Assembly (NCBI RefSeq): GCF_040605455.1
Contig: NZ_JBEXCV010000265.1
Location: forward strand, 1 to 7,218
Reading direction: 5' to 3'
DNA: 7,218 nucleotides
Source: Embleya sp040605455
GTDB lineage: Bacteria > Actinomycetota > Actinomycetes > Streptomycetales > Streptomycetaceae
A program made the translations under genes and the position numbers. The notes beneath the pieces were generated by a model that ran no database searches, had not been told where the DNA came from, and saw nothing but the letters and a program-made list of their open reading frames with translations. Within the stretch, counting starts at the first letter, position 1, and every line of letters starts with the position of its first letter. Below, in pieces: positions 1 to 5,706 of the stretch.

Positions 1-245
1 ACGGGTTCGGCGGGTCCGGTAGTGCGGCCAGCGTCGCCTCCGGCCGGATCGCGTACCTGCTCGGCGTCCCACACCGCGGCGAGCGCGTCGAACCGCGCGG
101 CCAGGAACCGGGCCAGGTTCTCGTCCCAGGCCAGCCGCCCCGCGGCCAGGTCGCGCGCGAACGCGCGGAAGGCATCGACGACGTCACCGGTCGGGACCGG
201 TTTGCCGCCCGGCGCGGGCGAAAGACGCGGCAGCGTGAGGATCAT
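1..245 (-). CDS. N-terminal part of a possible class I SAM-dependent methyltransferase (runs off the left edge)
   Basis: The minus strand is open from an ATG at 245-243 to the window edge, giving 81 residues with no stop. The ATG overlaps the TGA of the upstream hydrolase remnant as ATGA, so the two were probably translationally coupled. A GAGGTG lies five bases before the ATG. The protein begins MILTLPRLSPAPGG and continues with a helical stretch rich in Ala, Arg and Leu that ends FDALAAVWDAEQ. A short N-terminal helix followed by 'RFDALA..WDA' is, from memory, typical of actinobacterial methyltransferases just before their Rossmann domain. The glycine-rich SAM-binding motif itself would lie outside the window, so the function is a weak inference. 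Codon use is strongly GC-biased and no frameshift is evident in the visible part. Confidence 0.5.
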   Translation of the reverse strand, partial: MILTLPRLSPAPGGKPVPTGDVVDAFRAFARDLAAGRLAWDENLARFLAARFDALAAVWDAEQVRDPAGGDAGRTTGPAEP

Positions 246-590
246 GCCTCCACCTCATCAAGGCCACGGCGCCGCGCGCATCCTCCCGCAGGAGACAACA
301 GTCGACCCGGCAGGACTTCAAGCGCGTCGGCGACGAAGCGCGGCACCGCCTCGACGGTCCCCTCGGCCAGGTCAGCAGCCCGCCGCGTGCAGCTCCGTCG
401 ACCCGGACGAAACGCCCGCGCGGCAGCAGCCCGGCGGCGGCGCGACCGGTGTACGGCGCGAAGTACAGGTCGTGCTCGAACGCCAACACCAAGGCGGGTA
501 CCCGGATGGTGGCGAGCGCGGCCGTCCCTGTACGGCGCGGTCGCCCACATTCGTTGATCGCAGGGCGAGAGCGACCACACCAGTCCGCGG
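242..590 (-). pseudogene. Alpha/beta hydrolase, C-terminal remnant with frameshifts
   Basis: Three segments in two minus-strand frames join into one recognisable C-terminus. First is DQRMWATAPYRDG (about 559-521). Next, in another frame, is AALATIRVPALVLAFEHDLYF followed by TGRAAAGLLPRGRFVRVDGAA (about 522-380). Last, back in the first frame, is LAEGTVEAVPRFVADAL, ending EVEA at a TGA (242-244). This fits the alpha/beta hydrolase pattern: a late beta strand 'IRVPALVL' ending in the acid residue region 'EHDLYF', then a strand leading to the catalytic His. Here that His position reads GAARGG, so His is replaced by Arg (codon CGC). Frame changes fall near 515-525 and 357-372. The nucleophile-elbow half of the protein is absent. 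With frameshifts, a missing N-terminus and a lost catalytic residue, an active enzyme is unlikely. The 3' end remains coupled to the next gene by ATGA. Confidence 0.6.
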
Positions 591-605
591 TGCGGTCGGC
601 CCGGG

Positions 606-760
606 TCACTCGTCGCCCGCGCCCGGCCACCGTTCCTCGTCGTCGCTGTCGTCGTCCTCCAGGACGTGCGGCGCGCACGGGGGCAGAACTCGCCGTGGCT
701 GTCGATGCGCCAGCCCTTGTTCTCCGCGAGGCGCTGCGCGTGCGCGGACTGATCCCTCAG
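606..760 (-). pseudogene. Fragment of a small Cys-containing hypothetical protein
   Basis: On the minus strand one frame gives AHAQRLAENKGWRIDSHGEFCP (about 745-680). The adjacent frame continues as PCAPHVLEDDDSDDEERW and stops at 606-608. One extra base in the five-G run at 679-683 would join them into a 'GW.ID..GEFCPPC' segment with an acidic tail. From memory this resembles the C-termini of small actinobacterial or phage-type proteins in which 'GW.......CP.C' forms a zinc-knuckle-like end. No N-terminus is visible, because from 770 onward the other strand carries the Abi-like remnant. I cannot name a family. It may be a decayed fragment, or the frameshift may be a homopolymer sequencing error. 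Confidence 0.3.
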
Positions 761-769
761 CGGTGCTGA

Positions 770-1363
770 CAGACCACCCAGACCTATCTGGAGTCGGTCG
801 ACTGGACCGACCCGGGCCATGTCGGCAGGGTCCTGCGCGTGTTCGAGCGGCTGCTCGACGACTGGGACCCGGACGCGCTACGGAGCCTGCACAACGCACT
901 CCTGCGCGACGGCTACGCCACCGATCCCGAGACCGGCCACATCACGCCCGTCGGCGCCGGGCTGGCGGTGGGCAACCTGGCACACCTCAAGGACGCGCCC
1001 GCGATCCGCGAGCAACTCGCCCGGATCCAGCGGGCCGTGCTGGACGACCCGGCCCCGGCGGTGGGCAGCACGAAGGAACTCATCGACTCCACCGCCAAGG
1101 TCGTCCTCACCGAACGCGGCGTCCCCATCGACGACTCCATGGGTACCCGCCCTGGTCAAGGAGGCCCAACAACTCCTGGACCTGCACCCCTCGGCCCACA
1201 CGCCCCGGCCCGACGGCCGCGACGCCGTCAAGCGCATCCTGGGGCTCGGTGTCCGATATCGCGATGGGACTCGCGGAACTGCGCAACCGCGGCTACGGCA
1301 CCGGCCACCACCCGCGCGGGGCTCCGACACCGACACGCACACCTCGCAGTCAATCGGTCCCAG
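770..1363 (+). pseudogene. Abortive-infection (Abi_C-type) family protein remnant, multiply frameshifted
   Basis: The longest block (770-1141) contains TYLESVDWTDPGHVGRVLRVFE, RDGYATDPETGHITPVGAGL, AIREQLARIQRAVLDDPAPA and GSTKELIDSTAKVVLTERG. A second frame (about 1143-1240) gives PALVKEAQQLLDLHPSA and DGRDAVKRILG. A third frame (about 1245-1318) gives SDIAMGLAELRNRGYGTGHH. The first frame then returns with GLRHRHAHLAVNRS (to about 1363). In order, these are the features of the Abi_C domain found in many Streptomyces proteins: a GS.KELI..T helix, 'ELRN.YGTGH' and a final 'RHAHLAV'. The frame is closed by a TGA at 767-769, so the N-terminus and start codon are missing, and sequence after AVNRS is not family-like. 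The frame changes near 1241-1244 and 1318-1321 lie at four-G runs. Abi proteins act in phage-triggered growth arrest; this copy should be inactive as sequenced. Confidence 0.65.
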
Positions 1364-1475
1364 ATGAACACACTCCGGCTTCGCTCAGGAACGGAACTCA
1401 CCCGATCCAGTGATAGCGCCACACCTGTGCGATCGCTAGGTTCATGGTCACCAAGGCTGAGCTGCAACAACATGA

Positions 1476-2045
1476 GATCGACGGCACGGGCAACAGCTCG
1501 GACCCTCGGAGAAGCTCGCGGTGGCGCAGGCCCGGATGTTGTTGGACCAGAACGAGCACACCGGCGTGGTCGCGGCCGACATCACCGATCCGCAAGCCGT
1601 GTTCACCGATCCGGTGGCCGGCGCCATCCTCGACCTCGGCGAACCCGTCGTGATCGTGCTTGCCGGCGTGCTCCATTGTGTGGACGACCCGATCGCCGTG
1701 GCCGGCCACTACATGCGGGCTGCCGCCCCCGGGAGTTTTCTGGTGGTCTGCGACTACGTCACCGAGAACGACATCCTGAGAGCGCGGATCGAGGCGCTCA
1801 TGGCGGCGACCGCGCCGTCCTGGCGGGTCCGACGCGCCCGCGACGTCGACGACATCCTGCGCGGCACCGCCGTGCTGCGGCCCGGTGCCGGCGATGTTGC
1901 CCACTGGCGGCCTGACCGCACACCGCTGAGGAGCATCACCGGCATGCCGCCGTCCCTGTCCCTGTACGGGGCGGTCGCCCGCATCTCGCGGTCGAAGTAC
2001 GCCGGGTTGTACTTGTGCTGGCCCCACTCGCGCAGCTCGCGGTAG
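1476..2045 (+). pseudogene. S-adenosyl methyltransferase (Methyltransf_19 type), N-terminally truncated
   Basis: The family-like sequence begins around 1521 (VAQARMLLDQNEHTGVV). It continues with AADITDPQAVF, LDLGEPVVIVLAGVLHCVDD, AAPGSFLVVCDYV and ends HWRPD...SLSLYGAVARI (1905-1985). This is the second half of the actinobacterial SAM-methyltransferase family Pfam Methyltransf_19 (about 260-280 residues). In that family 'D..DP..I', a 'LD...PV...L..VLHFV.D' strand, 'PGSYLV.SH' and a final 'WRPD......YGGVAR' are characteristic. The first half, including the N-terminal part of the SAM site, is missing: in-frame TGA codons at 1458 and 1473 close the frame. No convincing ribosome-binding site precedes the GTG at 1521. 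The normal stop just after 'YGAVAR' is also missing, and the frame reads on to a TAG at 2043-2045, antisense to the pRiA4b ORF-3-like gene. I read it as a double-ended remnant. Confidence 0.65.
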
Positions 2046-2476
2046 CGCGGCCCCTTGCGGGCTCGGATCGCTCGTAGGGTGCGTTCGTAGCCGAGCGGGC
2101 CGCCGCAGTCTTCGGGTGGACAGGCCCGACGGCCGGCGCTGCACCGTGGGTAGTGGGTGTTCGCGGCCGGGCGGTGGATCTTCTCCACGATGATCTGGTG
2201 GGTCCAGTGGTCGCCGAAGTCGTACACGTACCCCGCGCCGCTGCCCACCTCGGGCAGCACCTGGGCGACGGTGTACGCGGAGGGCTCGCGGCCGTTGTGC
2301 CCGTACGTCTCCCACCGGGCGCCGAACTCGTACAGGTGAGCGTCGTCCCAGCCCATGGCGATCTGGATGACGGCGTGCAGTCCGGAGAGCGTGGTGTGCG
2401 AGTGGACGTGGATTCGCCGCCACACCACCGGCTCGATATCCGGCATCGACACTCGCAGTTGGTGCACGGTCTCCAC
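1754..2476 (-). CDS. Plasmid pRiA4b ORF-3 / IS1096-associated family protein
   Basis: This is a 240-residue frame starting at a GTG (2476-2474). Family marks run in order: VHQLRVSMPDIEPVVWRRI (residues 4-22), LHAVIQIAMGWDDAHLYEF (33-51), YDFGDHW (85-91), and a three-Cys block 'C.......CPPEDCGG' (C112, C119, C124). After these come 'YNPAYFDREMR' (156-166). This is the PRiA4_ORF3 fold, widespread on plasmids and beside insertion sequences and of unknown molecular function. Family similarity ends near residue 166 (about 1979). The last 70 or so residues are antisense to the methyltransferase remnant and are probably an acquired tail, since no stop follows the domain. No Shine-Dalgarno motif precedes the GTG. 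The frame is the same as that of the upstream 127-residue gene, separated from it by one TAG and 15 codons, so expression may depend on coupling or readthrough. Confidence 0.75.
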   Translation of the reverse strand: METVHQLRVSMPDIEPVVWRRIHVHSHTTLSGLHAVIQIAMGWDDAHLYEFGARWETYGHNGREPSAYTVAQVLPEVGSGAGYVYDFGDHWTHQIIVEKIHRPAANTHYPRCSAGRRACPPEDCGGPLGYERTLRAIRARKGPRYRELREWGQHKYNPAYFDREMRATAPYRDRDGGMPVMLLSGVRSGRQWATSPAPGRSTAVPRRMSSTSRARRTRQDGAVAAMSASIRALRMSFSVT

Positions 2477-2521
2477 GAGGGCAACGGTATAGGCAGAGGC
2501 CCCGCTCGCCGCCAGTCCGGA

Positions 2522-2905
2522 CTACAGCGGTAGGACCCACGCGTGGCCGGCGGTGCGTCCGGCGCCCTCGGGCGGCCTGCCCTGGCGTGTCTCGTCGATG
2601 ACTTCGAGCACCCAGTCGTCCGCCTCGGACCTGGTCTCTTCCCAAATGGCTTCCACCTGCGCGGTGTCCATCCCGGCGGGACAGGTGATCACGCCGGTGT
2701 CCGGGTCCCAGTGGACGCCGTGGGCCGCGAGCCTGGAGCGGGCCCGGTCGCTTCGCCCGGACTCGATCGTGGACCAGTCGAACGTCTCGTGCGAACCGAG
2801 TGCGTGGGTGTCGCCGTCGCCACTCTGGTTGAACACCAGCTCGGTGACCGCGTCGTGGTCCGTCATCGGATCGACGTCGATGCCTTCGTGGAGAACGATG
2901 CTCAT
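2522..2905 (-). CDS. Hypothetical acidic protein, 127 residues
   Basis: I do not recognise this protein. I chose the ATG at 2905-2903, giving MSIVLHEGIDVDPMTDHD, because GAAGG lies about seven bases upstream. The longer reading from 3115 adds 70 residues of low-complexity, Arg/Pro-rich, Cys-rich sequence that does not look translated. The protein is acidic, with a Ser/Thr/Asp-rich centre (GDTHALGSHETFDWSTIESG) and a motif HGVHWDPDTGVITCPAG around residues 66-82. After that comes an amphipathic region containing VEAIWEETRSEADDWVLEVI. It ends WVLPL at a TAG (2524-2522). There are no membrane segments or signal peptide. It lies 45 bases upstream of the pRiA4b ORF-3-like gene on the same strand and in the same frame, which suggests co-transcription or a former single gene. 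Confidence 0.55.
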   Translation of the reverse strand: MSIVLHEGIDVDPMTDHDAVTELVFNQSGDGDTHALGSHETFDWSTIESGRSDRARSRLAAHGVHWDPDTGVITCPAGMDTAQVEAIWEETRSEADDWVLEVIDETRQGRPPEGAGRTAGHAWVLPL

Positions 2906-3474
2906 TTTCGGGCCTTCGGCTGATGGAGAACGGTCCCGGCACGCGGCTCGCGTCGGAGTTGGGATAGACGGATCTTCCCGCAGGGACGACCCCCATCGCT
3001 CCCTTCTCTCCTGCTCCGGCAATGTGGTTCCGTCGCCTCTCCCGTAGTGACGAAACCGCGTAGGTCTGGCGAATTGCCCGCAGCAGCAAGTCACTTGTTG
3101 TCCGTTGTCATCCAATCGAGGCGTTTGACAGCGAACCCAGTCGTTTCGGCTTTCGCGACAGCGAACCTAGGCGTGTGAGTGAGGACGCTGGGGGTGCTGG
3201 ATGGCTGTACAGGCCGGTGTGGATCGCGGGAGTCGGCAGCCTGGTAAGCGGGCGCCTGGCTTCGGGCGCGCGGCCACGACCCGCCCCTCAGTCCGGTTCG
3301 CGAGGTCGGGGCCGCACGCGATGGACTGGCTCGTCGAAACCGGACACGGGTGGCGGGCTCGATTCGGAGGCAGTCGAGGAAGCGGTCCCCGCGACAATCA
3401 GCGGCACGCCGTCGGTCTGAGACGCAACCGCAGGTGACGGACACGACGAGCGTGCCGCCACCTCCGGGGGCACG
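2906..3474. other. 569-base stretch without a convincing gene
   Basis: No frame on either strand gives a recognisable protein, and codon bias is weak in all of them. The minus-strand frame from a GTG at 3473 to 3288 directly follows the 85-residue gene and has moderate GC bias, but its 61-residue Ser/Pro/Arg product resembles nothing I know. The part near 3095-3170 is less GC-rich than its surroundings. It contains TTGACA (3125-3130) and two copies of GACAGCGAACC, so it may hold regulatory sequence. Confidence 0.5.
3127..3167 (+). repeat. Direct repeat of GACAGCGAACC, 30-base period
   Basis: The 11-mer GACAGCGAACC occurs at 3127-3137 and 3157-3167. A close relative, GACAACGAAC, occurs at 4032-4041, and GACAACGGA occurs at 3792-3800 and, on the minus strand, in 3103-3111. 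The 30-base spacing is close to three helical turns, as for paired regulator sites on one face. The first copy overlaps a TTGACA that could serve as a -35 element, but I see no good -10 at the right distance. Confidence 0.4.
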
Positions 3475-3732
3475 TCACCCTTCCATGCCCTCGATTACGT
3501 CGCCGCGAACACAGGCGATGCCCTTGATCATGGCGTGAGGTGACCGGCTGCCCTCCGTGTTCGCCCCCGCCCCGGCGAAACCGAACTGGATCACCGCCTC
3601 GCCCAGGAGACTTGCGTCGCGACTCACCCTGACCCGTTGCCCCCGGGTGAACTCTCCGCGCTCGACGGTCATGAAGACCGCGGAGTCGCCGTTCGAAAAG
3701 GCGAACGAATCCGTCACCACTGCTCGCGTCAT
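3475..3732 (-). CDS. Small protein resembling a stand-alone translation-GTPase domain II beta-barrel
   Basis: The protein has 85 residues starting MTRAVVTDSFAFSNGDSAV at an ATG (3732-3730), preceded by a strong GGAGGAGAAG. The layout is that of an EF-Tu domain-2-like barrel. An opening strand (residues 4-12) is followed by 'AVFMTVERGEFTRGQRVRV' (18-36), matching 'G.V..G.V..G.....G..V.V'. A strand GEAVIQFGF (44-52) comes next, then a closing 'AMIKGIACVRGDVIEGME' (67-84), matching the family's 'V.L.L.G......RGDV'. There is no G domain, so it cannot bind GTP in the usual way. Short lone barrels of this type occur in actinomycetes with unknown role, perhaps binding RNA or a partner protein. It appears monocistronic: a 366-base gap separates it from the regulator gene upstream on the same strand. 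The assignment rests on the strand pattern, not on a search. Confidence 0.65.
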   Translation of the reverse strand: MTRAVVTDSFAFSNGDSAVFMTVERGEFTRGQRVRVSRDASLLGEAVIQFGFAGAGANTEGSRSPHAMIKGIACVRGDVIEGMEG

Positions 3733-3737
3733 AGTGT

Positions 3738-3747
3738 CTTCTCCTCC
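3738..3747 (-). promoter_or_regulatory. Ribosome-binding site of the 85-residue gene
   Basis: On the minus strand this reads GGAGGAGAAG, five bases before the ATG at 3732. It is the best Shine-Dalgarno sequence in the left two-thirds of the window. It fixes the start at 3732 rather than at a start further upstream (up to 3909), which would add 59 residues of non-conserved sequence. Confidence 0.75.
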
Positions 3748-4025
3748 GGCTGGACCGATCGGCGGGGTCACACAAGCGGCCTTCGACACGCGACAACGGA
3801 GCCTACCCAAGGACCTCACGGTGTCGGCCCGGCCGCCCAAGCCCGGAACCCCCTGGAGCCGACAGGCCCCGGCCATTGCACACGGCACCAACCGGCCGTC
3901 CGGTTTCAACGAAGGCAGTCCATCGGATCGTGGTCGCGCCGAAGCGAAGCACCGCCCACCCGGCTGCCAACGCGTTTATTGTCACGAACCCTGGGTCGAC
4001 TGGGTTGCATGACACAGCGACTGGA

Positions 4026-4040
4026 TTCGTTGACAACGAA
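4026..4040. promoter_or_regulatory. Palindrome TTCGTTGACAACGAA, candidate protein-binding site
   Basis: Seven-base arms TTCGTTG and CAACGAA flank a single central A with no mismatch. This compact dyad without a spacer loop is more like a dimeric repressor site than a terminator. It overlaps the repeated GACA(G/A)CGAAC motif. It lies about 60 bases beyond the regulator stop codon and about 290 bases upstream of the 85-residue gene. No experimental support is visible. Confidence 0.35.
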
Positions 4041-4098
4041 CACTTGTCACCGTCGGCGCCCGCGACCGAACGCCTGTCGCACAACAAGCAATCGCCGA

Positions 4099-5475
4099 TC
4101 AGCGGGTGCCGGTCAGGAAGACGGTCGCGCGTTGGTCGAGGTCCTGGGCGCATCGCAGGCCGCGGGCGCGGAAGGGCGTGAGGCTGCGGCGCATGGTCTT
4201 GATCGCCTTGCGGGTGCGGACGGATTGGACGCCGTCCATGGCGTCGATGGCGCGGTTCCAGGTGTCGCATGCCTGCTCGACGCCGCCCTGGGCGATCTGC
4301 ATTTCGGCTTGGGCGACCAGGTCGAGCGCGACGATCCGCGCGTATGTGCCCTGGGGGCGGTGCGCGGCCGCCGCGCCGTATTGTTCGGCGGCTTCGCGCC
4401 GGTCGTCAAGGGCTTCGAAGACCTTGGCCGCACGTGAGTGCACGGTGGCGACGGGTGGCCCCCATGCGAGCGCCCAGAACGGAACGTCGTCGCCTTGCCC
4501 GGCCGCAATGCCCGCCCGTGCGGCGTCGACCTCGCGAATCGCCCGCCGGTGGTCGCCGGCCTTGGCGAGGGCGTGCGCGTGGGTGACGCGGAACAGGGCC
4601 TCGGTGCGCACGTCGACCCGGCCGCGCACGATCGACAGCCCGGCGTCGGTGAGGGAGAGGCAGTGTTCCGGGTGGTGAAGCTTCATGGTCTGCATCGCCA
4701 TGGTGCGCATGACGAAGCCGTCGTGGCCGACGATGCCCGACTCGACCGCGAGAGCGTACGACTGCATGTAGTACCGCTGCGCAAGTCCTTGTTGCCCGGC
4801 GTCGTAGCTCTTCCATCCGCTCAGGTGTACGCCGGACGCGGCGGCGGAGAGCATGTGTCGGCGGGCGTCGTCGGTGCGGAACCGGCCCCGGCACAAGGTG
4901 GCGACGTCGTCCCTGAGGTACTGGACCAGCGCGGAGCGTCCGTGTTGGCCCCCGTACCGTTCGTCCATCTCGGTGAAGGCGCGGACCATGTCCCGCACGG
5001 CGTTGACGTCGGCCTGTCCGGCGACGGCACCGGAGCGGACGGCGTGTGCGCGGGAGGCGATGTCGCGAACGTGATGCAGCGGCAGGACGGCCGCCGCGAC
5101 GGAGTAGGCGCTGTTGGTCAGGAACCGTCGGCGATGCAATTCCGCTCCCCAGATCGGCGCGAGGGCGTCCCACGGGTCGACGCGTAAGGACAACCCGATG
5201 CTGTCATCGTCCCCGTTTGCGCCGGCCGGCAGCCCGATGTCGTCCAGGGTGACCGGGCGCCCGAGCCGGCGGGCCAGCGCCTCGGCGAGGTAGGACCCGG
5301 TGCGGCCGGCGGGTTTGGCGCCGGTGATCCAGTGCTCGATCGAGGACCGGTTCGTCCGCAGGAACTCCCCGTTCTCGGCTGCCACTCTGCGGACCGCGTG
5401 GGCCAGGGCCTCGTACGTGAGACCGGCTTCCGCGACCGTGTCCCGCAGGCGCGCGTTGGGCGTGCGTTTCGGCAT
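4099..5475 (-). CDS. XRE-like HTH transcriptional regulator with long helical (TPR-like) C-terminal region
   Basis: The 458-residue protein starts at the ATG 5475-5473 (MPKRTPNARLRDTVAEAGLT). Residues 6-80 form the Streptomyces-type HTH region: 'N.RLR....EAGLTYEALA..V..VAAE' is followed by 'RTNRSSIEHWITGAKPAGR', the likely recognition helix and wing, then LARRLGRPVTLDDIGL. A linker carries DPWDALAPIWGAELHRRRFL (100-119) and a short hydrophobic stretch (120-133). This 'RRRFL..SA' element is common in the family and can mimic a Tat signal. Residues 140-450 are helical repeats rich in Ala, Arg and Leu (for example GLAQRYYMQSYALA and LDLVAQAEMQIA), as in NsdA-like TPR regulators. The gene is intact and divergent from the epimerase operon, with a palindrome at 5489-5501 just upstream of its start. 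It probably controls itself and that operon. The Shine-Dalgarno is weak (GGGGG, seven to eight bases upstream). Confidence 0.85.
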   Translation of the reverse strand: MPKRTPNARLRDTVAEAGLTYEALAHAVRRVAAENGEFLRTNRSSIEHWITGAKPAGRTGSYLAEALARRLGRPVTLDDIGLPAGANGDDDSIGLSLRVDPWDALAPIWGAELHRRRFLTNSAYSVAAAVLPLHHVRDIASRAHAVRSGAVAGQADVNAVRDMVRAFTEMDERYGGQHGRSALVQYLRDDVATLCRGRFRTDDARRHMLSAAASGVHLSGWKSYDAGQQGLAQRYYMQSYALAVESGIVGHDGFVMRTMAMQTMKLHHPEHCLSLTDAGLSIVRGRVDVRTEALFRVTHAHALAKAGDHRRAIREVDAARAGIAAGQGDDVPFWALAWGPPVATVHSRAAKVFEALDDRREAAEQYGAAAAHRPQGTYARIVALDLVAQAEMQIAQGGVEQACDTWNRAIDAMDGVQSVRTRKAIKTMRRSLTPFRARGLRCAQDLDQRATVFLTGTR

Positions 5476-5488
5476 CGAACAGCCCCCA

Positions 5489-5501
5489 TATACGTCGTAT
5501 A
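5489..5501. promoter_or_regulatory. Palindrome TATACGTCGTATA, candidate operator in the divergent promoter region
   Basis: Perfect six-base arms TATACG and CGTATA surround a central T, 14 bases from the regulator ATG. It is a markedly AT-rich patch in very GC-rich DNA. On the minus strand it contains TATACG, a plausible -10 for the regulator gene, so a protein bound here would block that promoter. Its place between the HTH gene and the divergent operon makes it the best candidate operator for autoregulation. Confidence 0.5.
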
Positions 5502-5580
5502 CAGCCCTCTCCCGGCCATACCGTATCGCCGTGTCCGGGGCACGAGTTGACTGATCGGCAGGCCCGAGAAGCGGGCGAAA

Positions 5581-5610
5581 CCCCGGCACCATGCGTGCGC
5601 CGGGGTGCCG
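5581..5610 (+). promoter_or_regulatory. Possible alternative hairpins in the epimerase leader
   Basis: CCCCGGC (5581-5587) can pair with GCCGGGG (5599-5605). The overlapping CGGCACC (5584-5590) can pair with GGTGCCG (5604-5610). The two stems exclude each other. They lie about 100 bases before the epimerase start, in a 231-base region (5476-5706) with no gene. GC-rich DNA forms such pairs often, so support is weak. A TTGACT at 5547-5552 is the only -35-like hexamer I noted, and no clear -10 follows it. Confidence 0.2.
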
Positions 5611-5706
5611 CAGTACCGCGGCCGATACACCAGGCAGGTCGGGGCGCCGGTTCGGCGCGCCCGGCCGCGGGTGATGGCCGCGTCGTCCGAGAAAGGTTCG
5701 CATCCC

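Larger units (their letters stand above)
3733..4098. other. 366-base intergenic region with two palindromes
   Basis: This lies between the stop of the regulator gene and the start of the 85-residue gene, both on the minus strand. No frame looks translated. It holds the inverted repeat AACCGG-CCGT-CCGGTT (3890-3905), a possible short hairpin with no following T-run. It also holds the 15-base palindrome TTCGTTGACAACGAA (4026-4040), which overlaps a TTGACA and a copy of the GACA(G/A)CGAAC motif. The region should contain the promoter of the 85-residue gene and perhaps the 3' end of the regulator transcript. Confidence 0.5.

Noticed and set aside
115..134. RRRFL plus hydrophobic stretch in the HTH regulator (protein residues 115-133, DNA about 5077-5133) as a Tat signal peptide
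   Set aside because: It lies over 100 residues inside a cytoplasmic DNA-binding protein, and similar elements recur in this regulator family, so export is not plausible. (The start/end given for this entry are protein residues.)
22..1413. Long open frame on the plus strand, 463 residues
   Set aside because: Arg/Pro/Thr-rich shadow; only its last part (about 1245-1318) carries the Abi-like AELRNRGYGTGH segment. The rest is antisense to the hydrolase remnant or off-frame.
1398..3089. Long open frame on the minus strand, 563 residues
   Set aside because: Off-frame shadow of the pRiA4b ORF-3-like and 127-residue genes; no recognisable domain and Arg-rich composition typical of a shifted high-GC frame.
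3288..3473. 61-residue minus-strand frame directly after the 85-residue gene
   Set aside because: Moderate GC bias, but a Ser/Pro/Arg-rich product without family resemblance and no ribosome-binding site. Kept only as a remark on the gap.
3890..3905. Inverted repeat AACCGG-CCGT-CCGGTT as a terminator
   Set aside because: The stem is only six pairs with no T-run on either side, too weak to call a terminator in GC-rich DNA.
3803..4270. Minus-strand frame between the regulator and the 85-residue gene, with a partly protein-like stretch (NALAAGWAVLRFGATTIRW)
   Set aside because: Its 5' part is an off-frame shadow of the regulator's end, it has no start with a ribosome-binding site, and I recognise no family.
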